64,000 nt of DNA from Priestia abyssalis (GTDB lineage: Bacteria; Bacillota; Bacilli; Bacillales; Bacillaceae_H), in contig NZ_KV917369.1 in the NCBI RefSeq assembly GCF_002019595.1, forward strand, positions 4,816,316 through 4,880,315, given 5' to 3'. Below are positions 47,018-55,515 of this stretch, piece after piece. The notes under the pieces are model-generated. The model was not told the DNA's origin and made no database searches. It was given only the letters and a program-made list of their open reading frames with translations. The translations under genes were made by a program, and so were the position numbers. Position 1 is the stretch's first letter, and each line of letters opens with the position of its first letter.

Positions 47018-47063
47018 ATAAAAATCATGAGACATGGATGCTTCATCCATGTCTCATGATTTT
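47018..47063 (-). terminator. Terminator of the ilv-leu operon; hairpin-1-like repeat
   Basis: Near-perfect arms AAATCATGAGACATGGAT and complement, followed by T residues on the minus strand. Its GACATGG...CCATGTC core matches hairpin 1 of the dispersed repeat family, so this is probably copy F. Confidence 0.75.
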
Positions 47064-47137
47064 CTCATCTTATGCAAATTTACAACCTTAAAGTGAATTT
47101 ATCCTGCATTAACAGGCCTTATGCTGAGAAGTTGTCT

Positions 47138-47716
47138 TTATCGATTTTCATAAGCTGTAATGGCTGAACCAAACGACAGTGTATAGTCAATTTCATCCCA
47201 TCCGTTTAACAGCATATTTTTCCAATGATTGTTAATCTCAAAACGTCGTTGGAAACCTTGATTATCTTTGATAACCTGTTCTCCTAAATCAATCGTACAC
47301 TCATATTCCGCCTTCTGAGATTGTTCCAATAAGTATTGGATATCTTCAGCCGCTAATGTAATAGGTAATACTCCATTTTTCAAGCAGTTTTGATGAAAAA
47401 TATCAGCAAATGATGGAGCAACAATAGCTTTAAAACCATAATCCATAAGTGCCCATGGGGCATGTTCGCGAGAAGAGCCGCAGCCAAAGTTTTCATTGGC
47501 TACTAAAATAGTCGCTCCTTCATTCTCCGGATAATTCAATTCAAACTCCGGATTAGACGTTCCATCCTGGTTGTACCGCCAATCAAAAAATAAAAACTGA
47601 CCGAAGCCGCTGCGCTCAATTCTTTTCAAAAACTGCTTTGGAATAATTTGGTCTGTATCGATATTGGAACGGTTTAATCCCGCTACCTTTCCTGTATGAC
47701 AAGTAAATGGATTCAT
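47138..47716 (-). CDS. leuD: 3-isopropylmalate dehydratase small subunit
   Basis: 192 residues. The swivel subunit of isopropylmalate isomerase, which converts 2- to 3-isopropylmalate with LeuC. Motifs: LNRSNIDTDQIIPKQFLK and NFGCGSSREHAPWAL. Last gene of the operon, 15 bases after leuC. Confidence 0.97.
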   Translation of the reverse strand: MNPFTCHTGKVAGLNRSNIDTDQIIPKQFLKRIERSGFGQFLFFDWRYNQDGTSNPEFELNYPENEGATILVANENFGCGSSREHAPWALMDYGFKAIVAPSFADIFHQNCLKNGVLPITLAAEDIQYLLEQSQKAEYECTIDLGEQVIKDNQGFQRRFEINNHWKNMLLNGWDEIDYTLSFGSAITAYENR

Positions 47717-47731
47717 ATGATCACACCCCTC

Positions 47732-49147
47732 TTATATCACCACTGATTTTTCTAATGTGCGGACATCAACAAAATGCCCATGCAAAGCAGCTGCAGCAGC
47801 CATAGCAGGGCTGACTAAATGAGTGCGTGCCCCTTTACCTTGACGACCCTCGAAGTTACGATTAGACGTTGACGCACAATGTTCACCTTCAGGAACTAAA
47901 TCGGAGTTCATACCAAGGCACATACTGCATCCTGAATCACGCCAGTCAAAGCCAGCTTCCATAAAAATTTGTGCTAAACCTTCTTCTTCTGCAATCCGCT
48001 TAATTCGCTGTGAACCAGGTACGACAATTGCGTTGACCCCTGCCGCTACCTTCTTCCCTTTAATCACTTCAGCTGCCTCTCTCAAATCGGAAAGACGGGA
48101 ATTTGTACAGGAACCGATAAATACATGTTGAATAGCAATAGAGCTAATTGGCACACCAGGCTCCAAGCCCATATACTTCATCGCACTTTGGCCCATTTTG
48201 CGATCTACCTCTGTCGCAAAACTATCAAGGGTCGGGACATTACCTGTTACATAACTGCTCATAGCCGGATTAGTTCCCCACGTTACAACAGGCTCGAGTT
48301 TAGATGCATCAATTTCTAATGTTTGATCATACTCTGCCCCTTCATCTGTAGCCAGTGCACGCCATTTTTCTACAGCAGCATCAAATTCTGCTCCCTGCGG
48401 TGCGAATGTACGGCCTTTCAAATAAGCAAACGTCGTTTCATCGGGACTGATTAACCCTGCTTTCGCTCCTGCTTCAATCGACATATTACAGATGGTCATT
48501 CGTTCTTCCATCGATAGTTCGCGAATGCCTTCTCCCGTAAATTCAATAACATATCCCGTCCCAAAATGGATACCGTACTTTTGTATGATGGCCAAAATAA
48601 TATCTTTAGCTGTTACACCCTCTTGTTTTTTGCCTTTCACATGGACTTGCAGCGTTTTCGGACGGCTTTGCCATAACGTTTGCGTAGCCAGTACATGTTC
48701 CACTTCACTCGTACCAATTCCAAAAGCAAGAGCACCGAATGCTCCGTGCGTAGAAGTATGGCTGTCTCCACACACGATCGTTTTCCCTGGCTGTGTCAAA
48801 CCTAATTCTGGTCCGATTACATGGACAATTCCGTTCTCTTCATTTTCTAAATCTAACAGTTCTACCCCAAACTCGCGGCAGTTATCAGCTAATGTATCAA
48901 TTTGTTTTTTGGCAATGGCGTCTTCAATAACAAAGCGATTGACGGTTGGAACATTGTGATCCATTGTTGCAAATGTCAAATCAGGTCTTCTTACTTTCCG
49001 GTTGGCTGTACGAAGTCCCTCGAACGCCTGCGGTGATGTTACCTCATGCACAAGATGCAAATCGATATATAATAAATCGGGCTTCCCCTCTTCTTGGTGA
49101 ACAACATGCTGTTCCCATACTTTTTCAATAATATTTTTTGGTCTCAT
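47732..49147 (-). CDS. leuC: 3-isopropylmalate dehydratase large subunit
   Basis: 471 residues from ATG 49147 (MRPKNIIEKVWEQH), 9 bases after GGAGG. An aconitase-family 4Fe-4S enzyme; cluster cysteines are in GSCTNSRLSDL and GCSMCLGMN. Works with LeuD. A 160-base spacer with a hairpin separates it from leuB. Confidence 0.97.
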   Translation of the reverse strand: MRPKNIIEKVWEQHVVHQEEGKPDLLYIDLHLVHEVTSPQAFEGLRTANRKVRRPDLTFATMDHNVPTVNRFVIEDAIAKKQIDTLADNCREFGVELLDLENEENGIVHVIGPELGLTQPGKTIVCGDSHTSTHGAFGALAFGIGTSEVEHVLATQTLWQSRPKTLQVHVKGKKQEGVTAKDIILAIIQKYGIHFGTGYVIEFTGEGIRELSMEERMTICNMSIEAGAKAGLISPDETTFAYLKGRTFAPQGAEFDAAVEKWRALATDEGAEYDQTLEIDASKLEPVVTWGTNPAMSSYVTGNVPTLDSFATEVDRKMGQSAMKYMGLEPGVPISSIAIQHVFIGSCTNSRLSDLREAAEVIKGKKVAAGVNAIVVPGSQRIKRIAEEEGLAQIFMEAGFDWRDSGCSMCLGMNSDLVPEGEHCASTSNRNFEGRQGKGARTHLVSPAMAAAAALHGHFVDVRTLEKSVVI

Positions 49148-49238
49148 CTCTAAAGACCTCCTCTCTTTTTTCTGTATATTACACTGCTCAAAAATAAAAC
49201 CAAACAGCCGCCGCACATCTCGTTTCTTAAAGGAAAGG

Positions 49239-49282
49239 ATATCGCCCTTTATCTAACCTGCCGGGAAGACGAAGGGCGATAA
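49239..49282 (-). promoter_or_regulatory. Intra-operon hairpin between leuB and leuC
   Basis: Arms TATCGCCCTT/AAGGGCGATA. On the minus strand it has no T run, so it is not a simple terminator. The ilv-leu mRNA of B. subtilis is known to be cut and stabilised by stem-loops inside the operon; this may be a similar element (inference). Confidence 0.5.
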
Positions 49283-49310
49283 CTTTATTTATATAAGCTG
49301 TTGGTTATCA

Positions 49311-50423
49311 TTACGTATAACAAGTCATGATTTTAGAAATGGCTGAATCATCAACAATGGCATCAATGATTTCTCCCACCATTTTCGTAGTTGAAATACA
49401 GCCTTTCCCATCAATTGATAAATCTGCTGTGCGATGACCGGCATTTAGTACTTGCCCTACTGCCTTTTCAATCACTTTTGCCTCTTCCTCTAATTCGAAG
49501 GAATGGCGCAGTAACATAGCGGCAGAAAGAATTGCAGCAATTGGATTCGCCTTATTCTGTCCTTCAATATCAGGAGCCGATCCATGGATTGGTTCATATA
49601 CCGAAGGCCCCGTCGTTGATAAACTAGCTGAAGGTAACATGCCAAGAGATCCCGTCAGCATGGACGCTTCGTCACTTAAAATATCACCAAACATATTTTC
49701 CGTGACGATTACATCAAATCGTTTCGGATTTCTGATTAAATGCATAGCCGCAGCGTCAACAAGCATATGCTCTAATGCTACATCAGGGTATTGTTTTGCC
49801 ACTTCTTCCGCTACTTCTCTCCATAGACGACTGGACTCCAATACATTCGCTTTATCAACTGACGTCACTTTCTTTCCGCGCTTAGACGCAATTTCAAAAG
49901 CCGATTCGATGATCCGTTTAATTTCCGTGCGTTTATAAACAAGTGTATCGATCGCGATTTCTTCCCCTTGCTCTACTTTACGCTCTCTCGGCTCACCGAA
50001 ATAAATTCCGCCTAACAGTTCACGAACAATGATGAAATCTACACCTTCGATATATTCCTTTTTTAAAGGTGAAGCATCAATTAAACTCTGGTAAAAGGAA
50101 ACAGGTCGTAAATTAGCGTACACATCAAGTGTTTTACGCATTGCCAACAATCCTTTTTCAGGGCGTATATTGGCAGGAAGAGCATCCCACTTAGGCCCCC
50201 CTACTGAGCCAAGAAGAACGGCATCCGCTTGTTGACAAATCTGAACAGTAGCGTCTGGAAAAGGATTCCCTACTTGATCGATTGCATCACCGCCGATCAG
50301 GCCATACGTGAATTCAAATTGATGTTCAAAACAGTTGGCGACTGCTTTAAGTACCTCAACAGCCCCTTTTGTCACTTCTTTACCAACGCCGTCACCTGGT
50401 AATACTGCAATTTTCTTTTTCAT
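49311..50423 (-). CDS. leuB: 3-isopropylmalate dehydrogenase
   Basis: 370 residues from ATG 50423 after GGAGAGGTGAC. It oxidises and decarboxylates 3-isopropylmalate. Motifs: VLPGDGVGKEVTKGAVEVL, GSVGGPKWD, RELLGGIYFGEPRER, TENMFGDILSDEASMLTGSLG and PIHGSAPDIEGQ. It lies directly after the leuA scar, so it is still in the operon without its pathway partner. Confidence 0.97.
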   Translation of the reverse strand: MKKKIAVLPGDGVGKEVTKGAVEVLKAVANCFEHQFEFTYGLIGGDAIDQVGNPFPDATVQICQQADAVLLGSVGGPKWDALPANIRPEKGLLAMRKTLDVYANLRPVSFYQSLIDASPLKKEYIEGVDFIIVRELLGGIYFGEPRERKVEQGEEIAIDTLVYKRTEIKRIIESAFEIASKRGKKVTSVDKANVLESSRLWREVAEEVAKQYPDVALEHMLVDAAAMHLIRNPKRFDVIVTENMFGDILSDEASMLTGSLGMLPSASLSTTGPSVYEPIHGSAPDIEGQNKANPIAAILSAAMLLRHSFELEEEAKVIEKAVGQVLNAGHRTADLSIDGKGCISTTKMVGEIIDAIVDDSAISKIMTCYT

Positions 50424-50458
50424 GTCACCTCTCCTTTCCATCCACGAGAAGAAGGATA

Positions 50459-50583
50459 CTAAATGGCTTCTTGTGTCTCACGGGATTCTTTAATAAGTGA
50501 AATACGATTGATTGCATTCAAATATGCTTTAGTTGATGACTCTTCGAGATTGTTCACCATCTCGAAGAGCCATCTCAAAGAAT
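50459..50583 (-). pseudogene. leuA: Deletion scar of leuA (2-isopropylmalate synthase)
   Basis: In B. subtilis leuA (about 1.55 kb) lies between ilvC and leuB. Here only 160 bases separate the ilvC stop from the leuB start. On the minus strand the first part reads FFEMALRDGEQS, matching the LeuA N-terminus FFDTTLRDGEQS. After a join at about 50546-50548 the next frame reads LEESSTKAYLNAINR and on to a stop at 50459, matching the LeuA C-terminus (LEASAKAYLNAVNR in B. subtilis). The two ends are fused out of frame and all catalytic parts are gone. The join sits in a CTCTTCGAGAT/ATCTCGAAGAG inverted repeat. No start codon or ribosome site remains. Confidence 0.82.
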
Positions 50584-51609
50584 TTAGTTTTTAGCACTCG
50601 CTACTACAGCTTCTTTCTTATCCTTTTTAACGAATGGCATCATTGCGCGAAGCTTTTCTCCTACTTCTTCAATTAAGTGTTCATTTTCTTGGCGGTTAAT
50701 AGCCGTAAACTCTGGACGATTTGCTTGGTTTTCTAAAATCCAGCCTTTAGCAAACTTACCTTGTTGGATTTCTTCTAATACCTTTTTCATTTCTGCTTTC
50801 GTATCTTCTGTTACAATGCGTGGCCCTGTTACGAAGTCACCCCATTGCGCTGTATCAGAGATAGAATATCTCATACCTTTAAGTCCGCCTTCGTACATAA
50901 GGTCAACGATCAATTTCAATTCATGTAAACATTCGAAGTATGCCATTTCTGGCTGGTAACCCGCTTCCACCAATGTTTCAAAACCAGCTTTTACAAGAGC
51001 TGTTAAGCCTCCGCAAAGTACTGCTTGCTCACCGAAAAGATCTGTTTCTGTTTCTTCTTTGAATGTTGTTTCGATAACGCCCGCTCTTGCTGATCCGATA
51101 CCTTTTGCATATGCAAGAGCTACATCTTTCGCTTGTCCTGTTACATCTTGATAAATAGCGATTAAGCCAGGCACACCGGCACCTTCTGTATATGTTCTTC
51201 TTACAAGGTGACCAGGTCCTTTTGGTGCTACTAAGAATACATCAACGAATGCAGGCGGTACGATTTGATTAAAGTGAACGCTGAATCCATGAGCGAATAC
51301 AAGTGATTTTCCTGGCTTTAATGCTGGTTCAATTTCTTCTTTGTATACTTGAGGCTGGCGCTCATCTGGAAGCAATACCATGATTAAGTCTGCTTGTTCA
51401 GCTGCTTCGCTAACAGGCAATACTGTAAATCCGTCTTTTTCCGCTTGCTCCCAAGATTTACCTTGGCGTAAACCGATTACTACATCTACTCCGCTTTCGC
51501 GCAAGTTTTGTGCATGGGCATGTCCTTGTGAACCGTAACCAATGATTGCTACTTTCTTACCTGCTAATAATTGCTCGTTTGCATCTCCGTTATAATAAAC
51601 TTTTACCAT
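50584..51609 (-). CDS. ilvC: Ketol-acid reductoisomerase
   Basis: 341 residues. Converts acetolactate to dihydroxyisovalerate (and the isoleucine analogue). NADPH site GYGSQGHAHAQNLRESG; metal and substrate residues in APKGPGHLVRRTY and DLFGEQAVLCGG. Follows ilvN by 70 bases. Confidence 0.97.
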   Translation of the reverse strand: MVKVYYNGDANEQLLAGKKVAIIGYGSQGHAHAQNLRESGVDVVIGLRQGKSWEQAEKDGFTVLPVSEAAEQADLIMVLLPDERQPQVYKEEIEPALKPGKSLVFAHGFSVHFNQIVPPAFVDVFLVAPKGPGHLVRRTYTEGAGVPGLIAIYQDVTGQAKDVALAYAKGIGSARAGVIETTFKEETETDLFGEQAVLCGGLTALVKAGFETLVEAGYQPEMAYFECLHELKLIVDLMYEGGLKGMRYSISDTAQWGDFVTGPRIVTEDTKAEMKKVLEEIQQGKFAKGWILENQANRPEFTAINRQENEHLIEEVGEKLRAMMPFVKKDKKEAVVASAKN

Positions 51610-51678
51610 TTTTTATTCTCTCCCTTTATCTTTTTAATTTGATTATTCTGTATTTTAAGGTTAATAATCAGCTAGATT

Positions 51679-52197
51679 TCATAGAATAGATGATATTTTT
51701 TGATGAGACACTTGCTTTTGAGTACCCCTTGGAAAAGCAATTGTGCCTGTGCGCATCACTTCTTTTACACCGTAAGGTCTTAGTAAATCGAGGATAGCCT
51801 CAATTTTGCTGGATTCCCCAGTTACTTGAATAATAACGCTATCCCGGCTCACATCAACGATTGTGGCTCGAAACGGCTCAATTAAAGCATATAGCTCATT
51901 CCTTGAAGCAGGTGCTGATGCTACTTTAATGAGAGCTAACTCTCGGGCAACCGTCGCTTGGTCTGTAATATCCTGCACTTTCAGCACATCAATTTGCTTA
52001 TTTAATTGTTTAATGACCTGCTCGGCCGACTTTTCATCCTCCACATTAGCGACAAAGGTCATGCGGGAAATCCCCTCTGTTTCAGTATGGCCTACCGAAA
52101 TGCTCTCAATATTGAAATCTCGCTTTGTGAATAAGCCGGTAATGCGGTTTAGTACTCCCGCTCTGTTGTTAACAGTTGCTGTAATGATTCGTTTCAC
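51679..52197 (-). CDS. ilvN: Acetolactate synthase small (regulatory) subunit
   Basis: 172 residues. N-terminal ACT domain (ITATVNNRAGVLNRITGLFTKRDFNIESISVG) and C-terminal domain. It binds valine and activates IlvB. Overlaps the ilvB stop by 4 bases. Confidence 0.97.
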   Translation of the reverse strand: MKRIITATVNNRAGVLNRITGLFTKRDFNIESISVGHTETEGISRMTFVANVEDEKSAEQVIKQLNKQIDVLKVQDITDQATVARELALIKVASAPASRNELYALIEPFRATIVDVSRDSVIIQVTGESSKIEAILDLLRPYGVKEVMRTGTIAFPRGTQKQVSHQKISSIL

Positions 52198-53921
52198 GGT
52201 TTCACCCCCACCATTTCATGCAAGCCTTTTCCAGGTGCCACCATCGGGTATACATTTTCAGTTGGTGCCACATAGAAGTTCATTAAAACTGGTTCTCTCG
52301 TTGCGAATGCCTCTTTTAATACTTCGTGAGCCTCTTCTGTAGTAGTAGCCTGAAGTCCTTTAATACCATAAGCATCAGCTAATTTTAACCAGTCTGGCTG
52401 ATTTGGGATCAAGGAATGAGAGTAACGTTCCTCATAGAAAATTTCCTGCCACTGGCGAACCATTCCTAATGATTGATTATTGATAATGACCACTTTAACT
52501 GGTAAATCAAGTTCTTTAAGAACGGAAAGCTCTTGAAGAGTCATTTGGAATCCTGCATCTCCTACAATTGCCACAACAGTTGCTTCACGATCAGCCAATT
52601 GAGCTCCGATTGCAGCCGGGAAACCAAATCCCATTGTGCCTAACCCGCCGGATGTCACCCATTTGTTAGGATCGTTAAACTTATAATATTGAGCCGTCCA
52701 CATTTGATGCTGTCCAACATCAGTTGTTACAATCGCTTCACCTTTTGTATACTGATGAATTAACTCGATAACTTGCTGCGGCTTTAACAACTCATCTGAT
52801 TTTTCATACCAGAGAGGGTAATCTTGCTTTCTTCCAGATAATTCTTTATGCCACTGTGCAAAGTCTCCTTTTGCACTCTCTTGCAATAATAACTGTGTTA
52901 ACACTTCTTTCGCATCGCCTACAATTGGAATTTGAGTTGGAACATTTTTTCCAATTTCAGCTGGATCGATATCAATATGAGCCACCGTCGCGTTTGGAGC
53001 GAAATGTTTTAAGTTGCCTGTTACTCGATCATCAAAACGAGCTCCTATGCTGATGAGTAAATCACATTCGTATAAAGCCATGTTAGCTGTATATGTCCCA
53101 TGCATTCCAGCCATTCCTAAATGGAGCGGATGATTAGCCGGGAATCCCCCCAAACCAAGCAGCGTGCTGGTAACCGGGATATTTTCACGTTCCACGTATT
53201 TTTTAAACTGTTCTGACGCATAGGAATGAAGTATGCCTGCTCCAGCTAAAATTACCGGTTTCTTCGCTTGCTTGACTGCTTCTATCAATTTCTTCACTTG
53301 CAACAAGTTAGGGTTGTAAGTGGGTTGATATCCTGGAAGGTTCACCTCTTGATCGTAAGAGAATTCTCCCTCTCCCGCCGCCATATCTTTCGGAATATCG
53401 ATTAATACCGGACCTGGTCTTCCTGTCGTTGCAATATGAAAAGCTTCTTTAATAATTTTCGGCAAGTCTTCCACACGACGCACTTGGTAACTATGTTTTG
53501 TAATTGGCATTGTAATACCTAATACATCCGCTTCCTGGAAAGCATCTGATCCAATTACATTGGAAGCAACTTGACCAGTGAAAACTACTAACGGGAGTGA
53601 ATCAATCATTGCATCTGCCAAACCTGTAACAATATTTGTTGCACCAGGGCCACTTGTCGCAATGACTACGCCGGGATTCCCGGAAATTCTTGCGTACCCT
53701 TCCGCTGCATGAATGCCGCCTTGCTCATGACGCGTTAATACATGGAACATGCCCGAGTTATAGAGCTTATCATAAATGGGAAGGACTGCGCCGCCAGGAT
53801 AACCGAAGATGACTTCTACATTCTCCCTCTTTAATGCCTCAATCATCATTTCTGCCCCACTCATTTTCACTTTAGCGCTCACAGGTTCTTTCGTTTGCAT
53901 ATTGGCTCCCACTGTCCCCAT
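52194..53921 (-). CDS. ilvB: Acetolactate synthase large (catalytic) subunit
   Basis: 575 residues. A thiamine-diphosphate enzyme that condenses two pyruvates, or pyruvate with 2-oxobutyrate. Motifs: IFGYPGGAVLPIYD, the catalytic Glu in TRHEQGGIHAAEGYAR, GDAGFQMTLQELSVLKE and NNQSLGMVRQWQ. First gene of the ilv-leu operon. Confidence 0.97.
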   Translation of the reverse strand: MGTVGANMQTKEPVSAKVKMSGAEMMIEALKRENVEVIFGYPGGAVLPIYDKLYNSGMFHVLTRHEQGGIHAAEGYARISGNPGVVIATSGPGATNIVTGLADAMIDSLPLVVFTGQVASNVIGSDAFQEADVLGITMPITKHSYQVRRVEDLPKIIKEAFHIATTGRPGPVLIDIPKDMAAGEGEFSYDQEVNLPGYQPTYNPNLLQVKKLIEAVKQAKKPVILAGAGILHSYASEQFKKYVERENIPVTSTLLGLGGFPANHPLHLGMAGMHGTYTANMALYECDLLISIGARFDDRVTGNLKHFAPNATVAHIDIDPAEIGKNVPTQIPIVGDAKEVLTQLLLQESAKGDFAQWHKELSGRKQDYPLWYEKSDELLKPQQVIELIHQYTKGEAIVTTDVGQHQMWTAQYYKFNDPNKWVTSGGLGTMGFGFPAAIGAQLADREATVVAIVGDAGFQMTLQELSVLKELDLPVKVVIINNQSLGMVRQWQEIFYEERYSHSLIPNQPDWLKLADAYGIKGLQATTTEEAHEVLKEAFATREPVLMNFYVAPTENVYPMVAPGKGLHEMVGVKP

Positions 53922-53948
53922 CCTTTCTTTCGCCTCATTTTTTTAACA

Positions 53949-54438
53949 TAAAAAGAGTCTTCCCACCCCACAATAGACCTAACATTTTATAGGTCGAAGG
54001 GGTGAAAAGACTCTCTCTTTCCACGGTACCACCCTTGTTCACAGCCATAATGGCTGTCTCGGGAATGTAATCAACGGATTACACTCAATTTTGGTAACGG
54101 GTATAGTTTACAATTTTACACCCGTCCAGTCCTACTCTTTAAAATTTCAGACTGGCACTCGGAGGTGAGTTCGGCCTAAGGAGGTAACACCGGCTTCCAG
54201 CAACCCGGCTCTCTGTTGATACCTAATCCCTTAAGATTACTTATCCTCTTCTTCGCTTTGTTATATGTTTATTTCATTTACAGAAATAGTAGCACCGTAA
54301 AGTTTCATATCATCTTCTACAACACTTAAAGGATTTACTGTTCTTACAGGAAGGACAATCTTTCCTTTGTTACTAAAACAAAATCAGAAGCTTATTCTGA
54401 ATTTAATTTTGTTTTTAATTTTTAGAAAACTTATATTT
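53949..54438 (-). promoter_or_regulatory. Leucine T-box leader of the ilv-leu operon
   Basis: The T-box core AGGGTGGTACCGTGG lies at 54021-54035. The terminator hairpin (arms AGAGTCTTTTCACCCC and mirrored, 53949-54015) ends in five T residues. In Stem I, AGAGAGCCGG and the specifier context CCGAA-CTC-ACC put CTC, a leucine codon, at 54167-54169. The leader should let transcription pass when tRNA-Leu is uncharged. Confidence 0.92.
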
Positions 54439-54474
54439 GAGGACTATCTTACTCTCATTTTTAAGCTTCGTCAA
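54417..54474 (-). promoter_or_regulatory. Promoter and candidate CodY site of the ilv-leu operon
   Basis: On the minus strand TTGACG (54469-54474), a 17-base spacer and TAAGAT (54446-54451) form a sigma-A promoter. Just after the expected start lies AGTTTTCTAAAAATT (54417-54431), which differs from the CodY consensus AATTTTCWGAAAATT at two of 15 bases. CodY represses this operon in B. subtilis when branched-chain amino acids and GTP are high. Confidence 0.7.
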
Positions 54475-54520
54475 CACCTTTTCCGTAAATTTTTAGACTA
54501 TTTAGACTAAACAATCTTTT

Positions 54521-54534
54521 TGTATCCGCTTACA
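54521..54534. promoter_or_regulatory. Candidate CcpA (cre) site upstream of the ilv-leu promoter
   Basis: TGTAAGCGGATACA on the minus strand matches the cre consensus TGWNANCGNTNWCA except for one base. Its centre is about 90 bases before the likely start. In B. subtilis CcpA activates ilv-leu from a site at about the same distance. The remaining gap to the tRNA 3' end (54535-54752) is AT-rich with no gene seen. Confidence 0.55.
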
Positions 54535-54794
54535 ATACTGATATAGTAATCTTTTCTCCACTTTATTTTTTTTATTAATCTGTTTTTCAAAAACAAAGCG
54601 AACGATTGCACATTTGAGAAATACTTTATGAATGAATGTGCACTCTTCACTTTTTAAAATTAAAGGGAGCAATTAGTCAATCTTATATGCACAAAAAACC
54701 TGTTATAATGTTTAGAACATCACAACAGGTTTGATCGTATGTATGTATAAAATGGCGTCCCGGGAGGGATTCGAACCCCCGACCGACGGCTTAG

Positions 54795-55427
54795 CTTACC
54801 ACTATGACTTTCGGCACCAGCATGGAGTCGCTGTTTGTGGTCTGGACTATATCTTCACCATCTCAGGTGCGACACGTGTAGTCTCTACGGAACCTCACGA
54901 TAATCATCAGCTAATTTAACATTTTGCAGTTGATTATTCTTTGGAGTTTCTACCCTCAAGTTGATTGATTTAGTAAAGGTTTTAGGATCGAAATAATAAC
55001 ATTTATCTGTTTGTGGACAATAAACACAATAAACATCAACTTCTTCTTTATCTATTTCTTTGGTCATGACACCATTTGAAGTAGAATAGGAAGATCGAAA
55101 CCTTATTTCGAGAAATCCTTTTTGATTTAATTCCCTATACTTCACTTGAACACGTTTAAATTTGCTATCTTTATAAATAACAATATCAAACGGAGCATGT
55201 TCAGTATGAGGGTTTAATATCATATACCCTTTTTCATATAAATCTACTTGATCCTTTAAAACACCTAAATCTCCTTTTGACTTTGTGTGATGATACATTA
55301 CACCACCTCTATATAAGAAGATCGTAAGTTTCCTCGGTATTACCATCAGCATTACCTGTTAAGGCTTCACCGATATAGTGTCGTCCACTCTATAAGTTAC
55401 TCTTTCCTTATAGAGGCTCCTATTTTG
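54795..55427 (-). mobile_element. Group I intron in tRNA-Arg(UCU)
   Basis: The 633-base intron follows the two end rules: the last base of the 5' exon is T and the last base of the intron is G (GGTAAG|CTAAG). Near the 3' end the core strands AGACTACACG (P7 5' side) and GATATAGTCC (P7 3' side) are visible, as in the tRNA introns of cyanobacteria, which suggests subgroup IC3. An ORF for a homing endonuclease lies inside and its stop codon touches the P7 strand. Splicing would restore a normal tRNA. The fold was judged by eye. Confidence 0.88.
54885..55298 (-). CDS. Intron-encoded homing endonuclease, PD-(D/E)XK type (I-Ssp6803I-like)
   Basis: 137 residues from the ATG at 55298 (MYHHTKSKGDLGVLKDQ), after AGAGGTGG; an upstream start at 55352 is possible. 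KGDLGVLK, EKGYMILNPHTEHAPFDIVIY, FKRVQVKYRE and the VDVYCVYCP region match the group I intron endonuclease family first seen as I-Ssp6803I in a cyanobacterial tRNA-fMet intron. Likely catalytic residues are the Asp in PFDIV and the Gln-Lys pair in VQVKY. It should cut intron-less tRNA-Arg alleles and spread the intron. No frame damage is seen. Confidence 0.85.
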   Translation of the reverse strand: MYHHTKSKGDLGVLKDQVDLYEKGYMILNPHTEHAPFDIVIYKDSKFKRVQVKYRELNQKGFLEIRFRSSYSTSNGVMTKEIDKEEVDVYCVYCPQTDKCYYFDPKTFTKSINLRVETPKNNQLQNVKLADDYREVP

Positions 55428-55486
55428 AAGGCCGTTGCTCTATCCAGCTGAGCTACCGGGACGTAATTAACTCAACAACAATACCT

Positions 55487-55515
55487 ATTCTAATGCACTT
55501 CCAAACTAATGTCAA
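55487..55515 (-). promoter_or_regulatory. Sigma-A promoter of the split tRNA-Arg gene
   Basis: TTGACA (55510-55515), 17-base spacer, TAGAAT (55487-55492) on the minus strand, about 25 bases before the tRNA 5' end. One base from consensus in the -10. This indicates the split gene is expressed. Confidence 0.75.

Larger units (their letters stand above)
54753..55462 (-). tRNA. tRNA-Arg(UCU) interrupted by a group I intron in the anticodon loop
   Basis: The 5' exon is 55428-55462 (35 bases, GTCCCGGTAGCTCAG... to ...ACGGCCTT). The 3' exon is 54753-54794 (42 bases, CTAAGCCGT... with GGTTCGAATCC and an encoded CCA). Joined they give a 77-base tRNA with acceptor GTCCCGG/CCGGGAC, anticodon stem ACGGC/GCCGT and loop CTTCTAA, so anticodon TCT (arginine, AGA). 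The break is in the anticodon, between T34 and C35. Confidence 0.92.

Noticed and set aside
54731..54919. Plus-strand ORF reading ASREGFEPPTDG and on
   Set aside because: This is the reverse complement of the tRNA 3' half and intron; the REGFEPP pattern is the usual false protein from tRNA genes.
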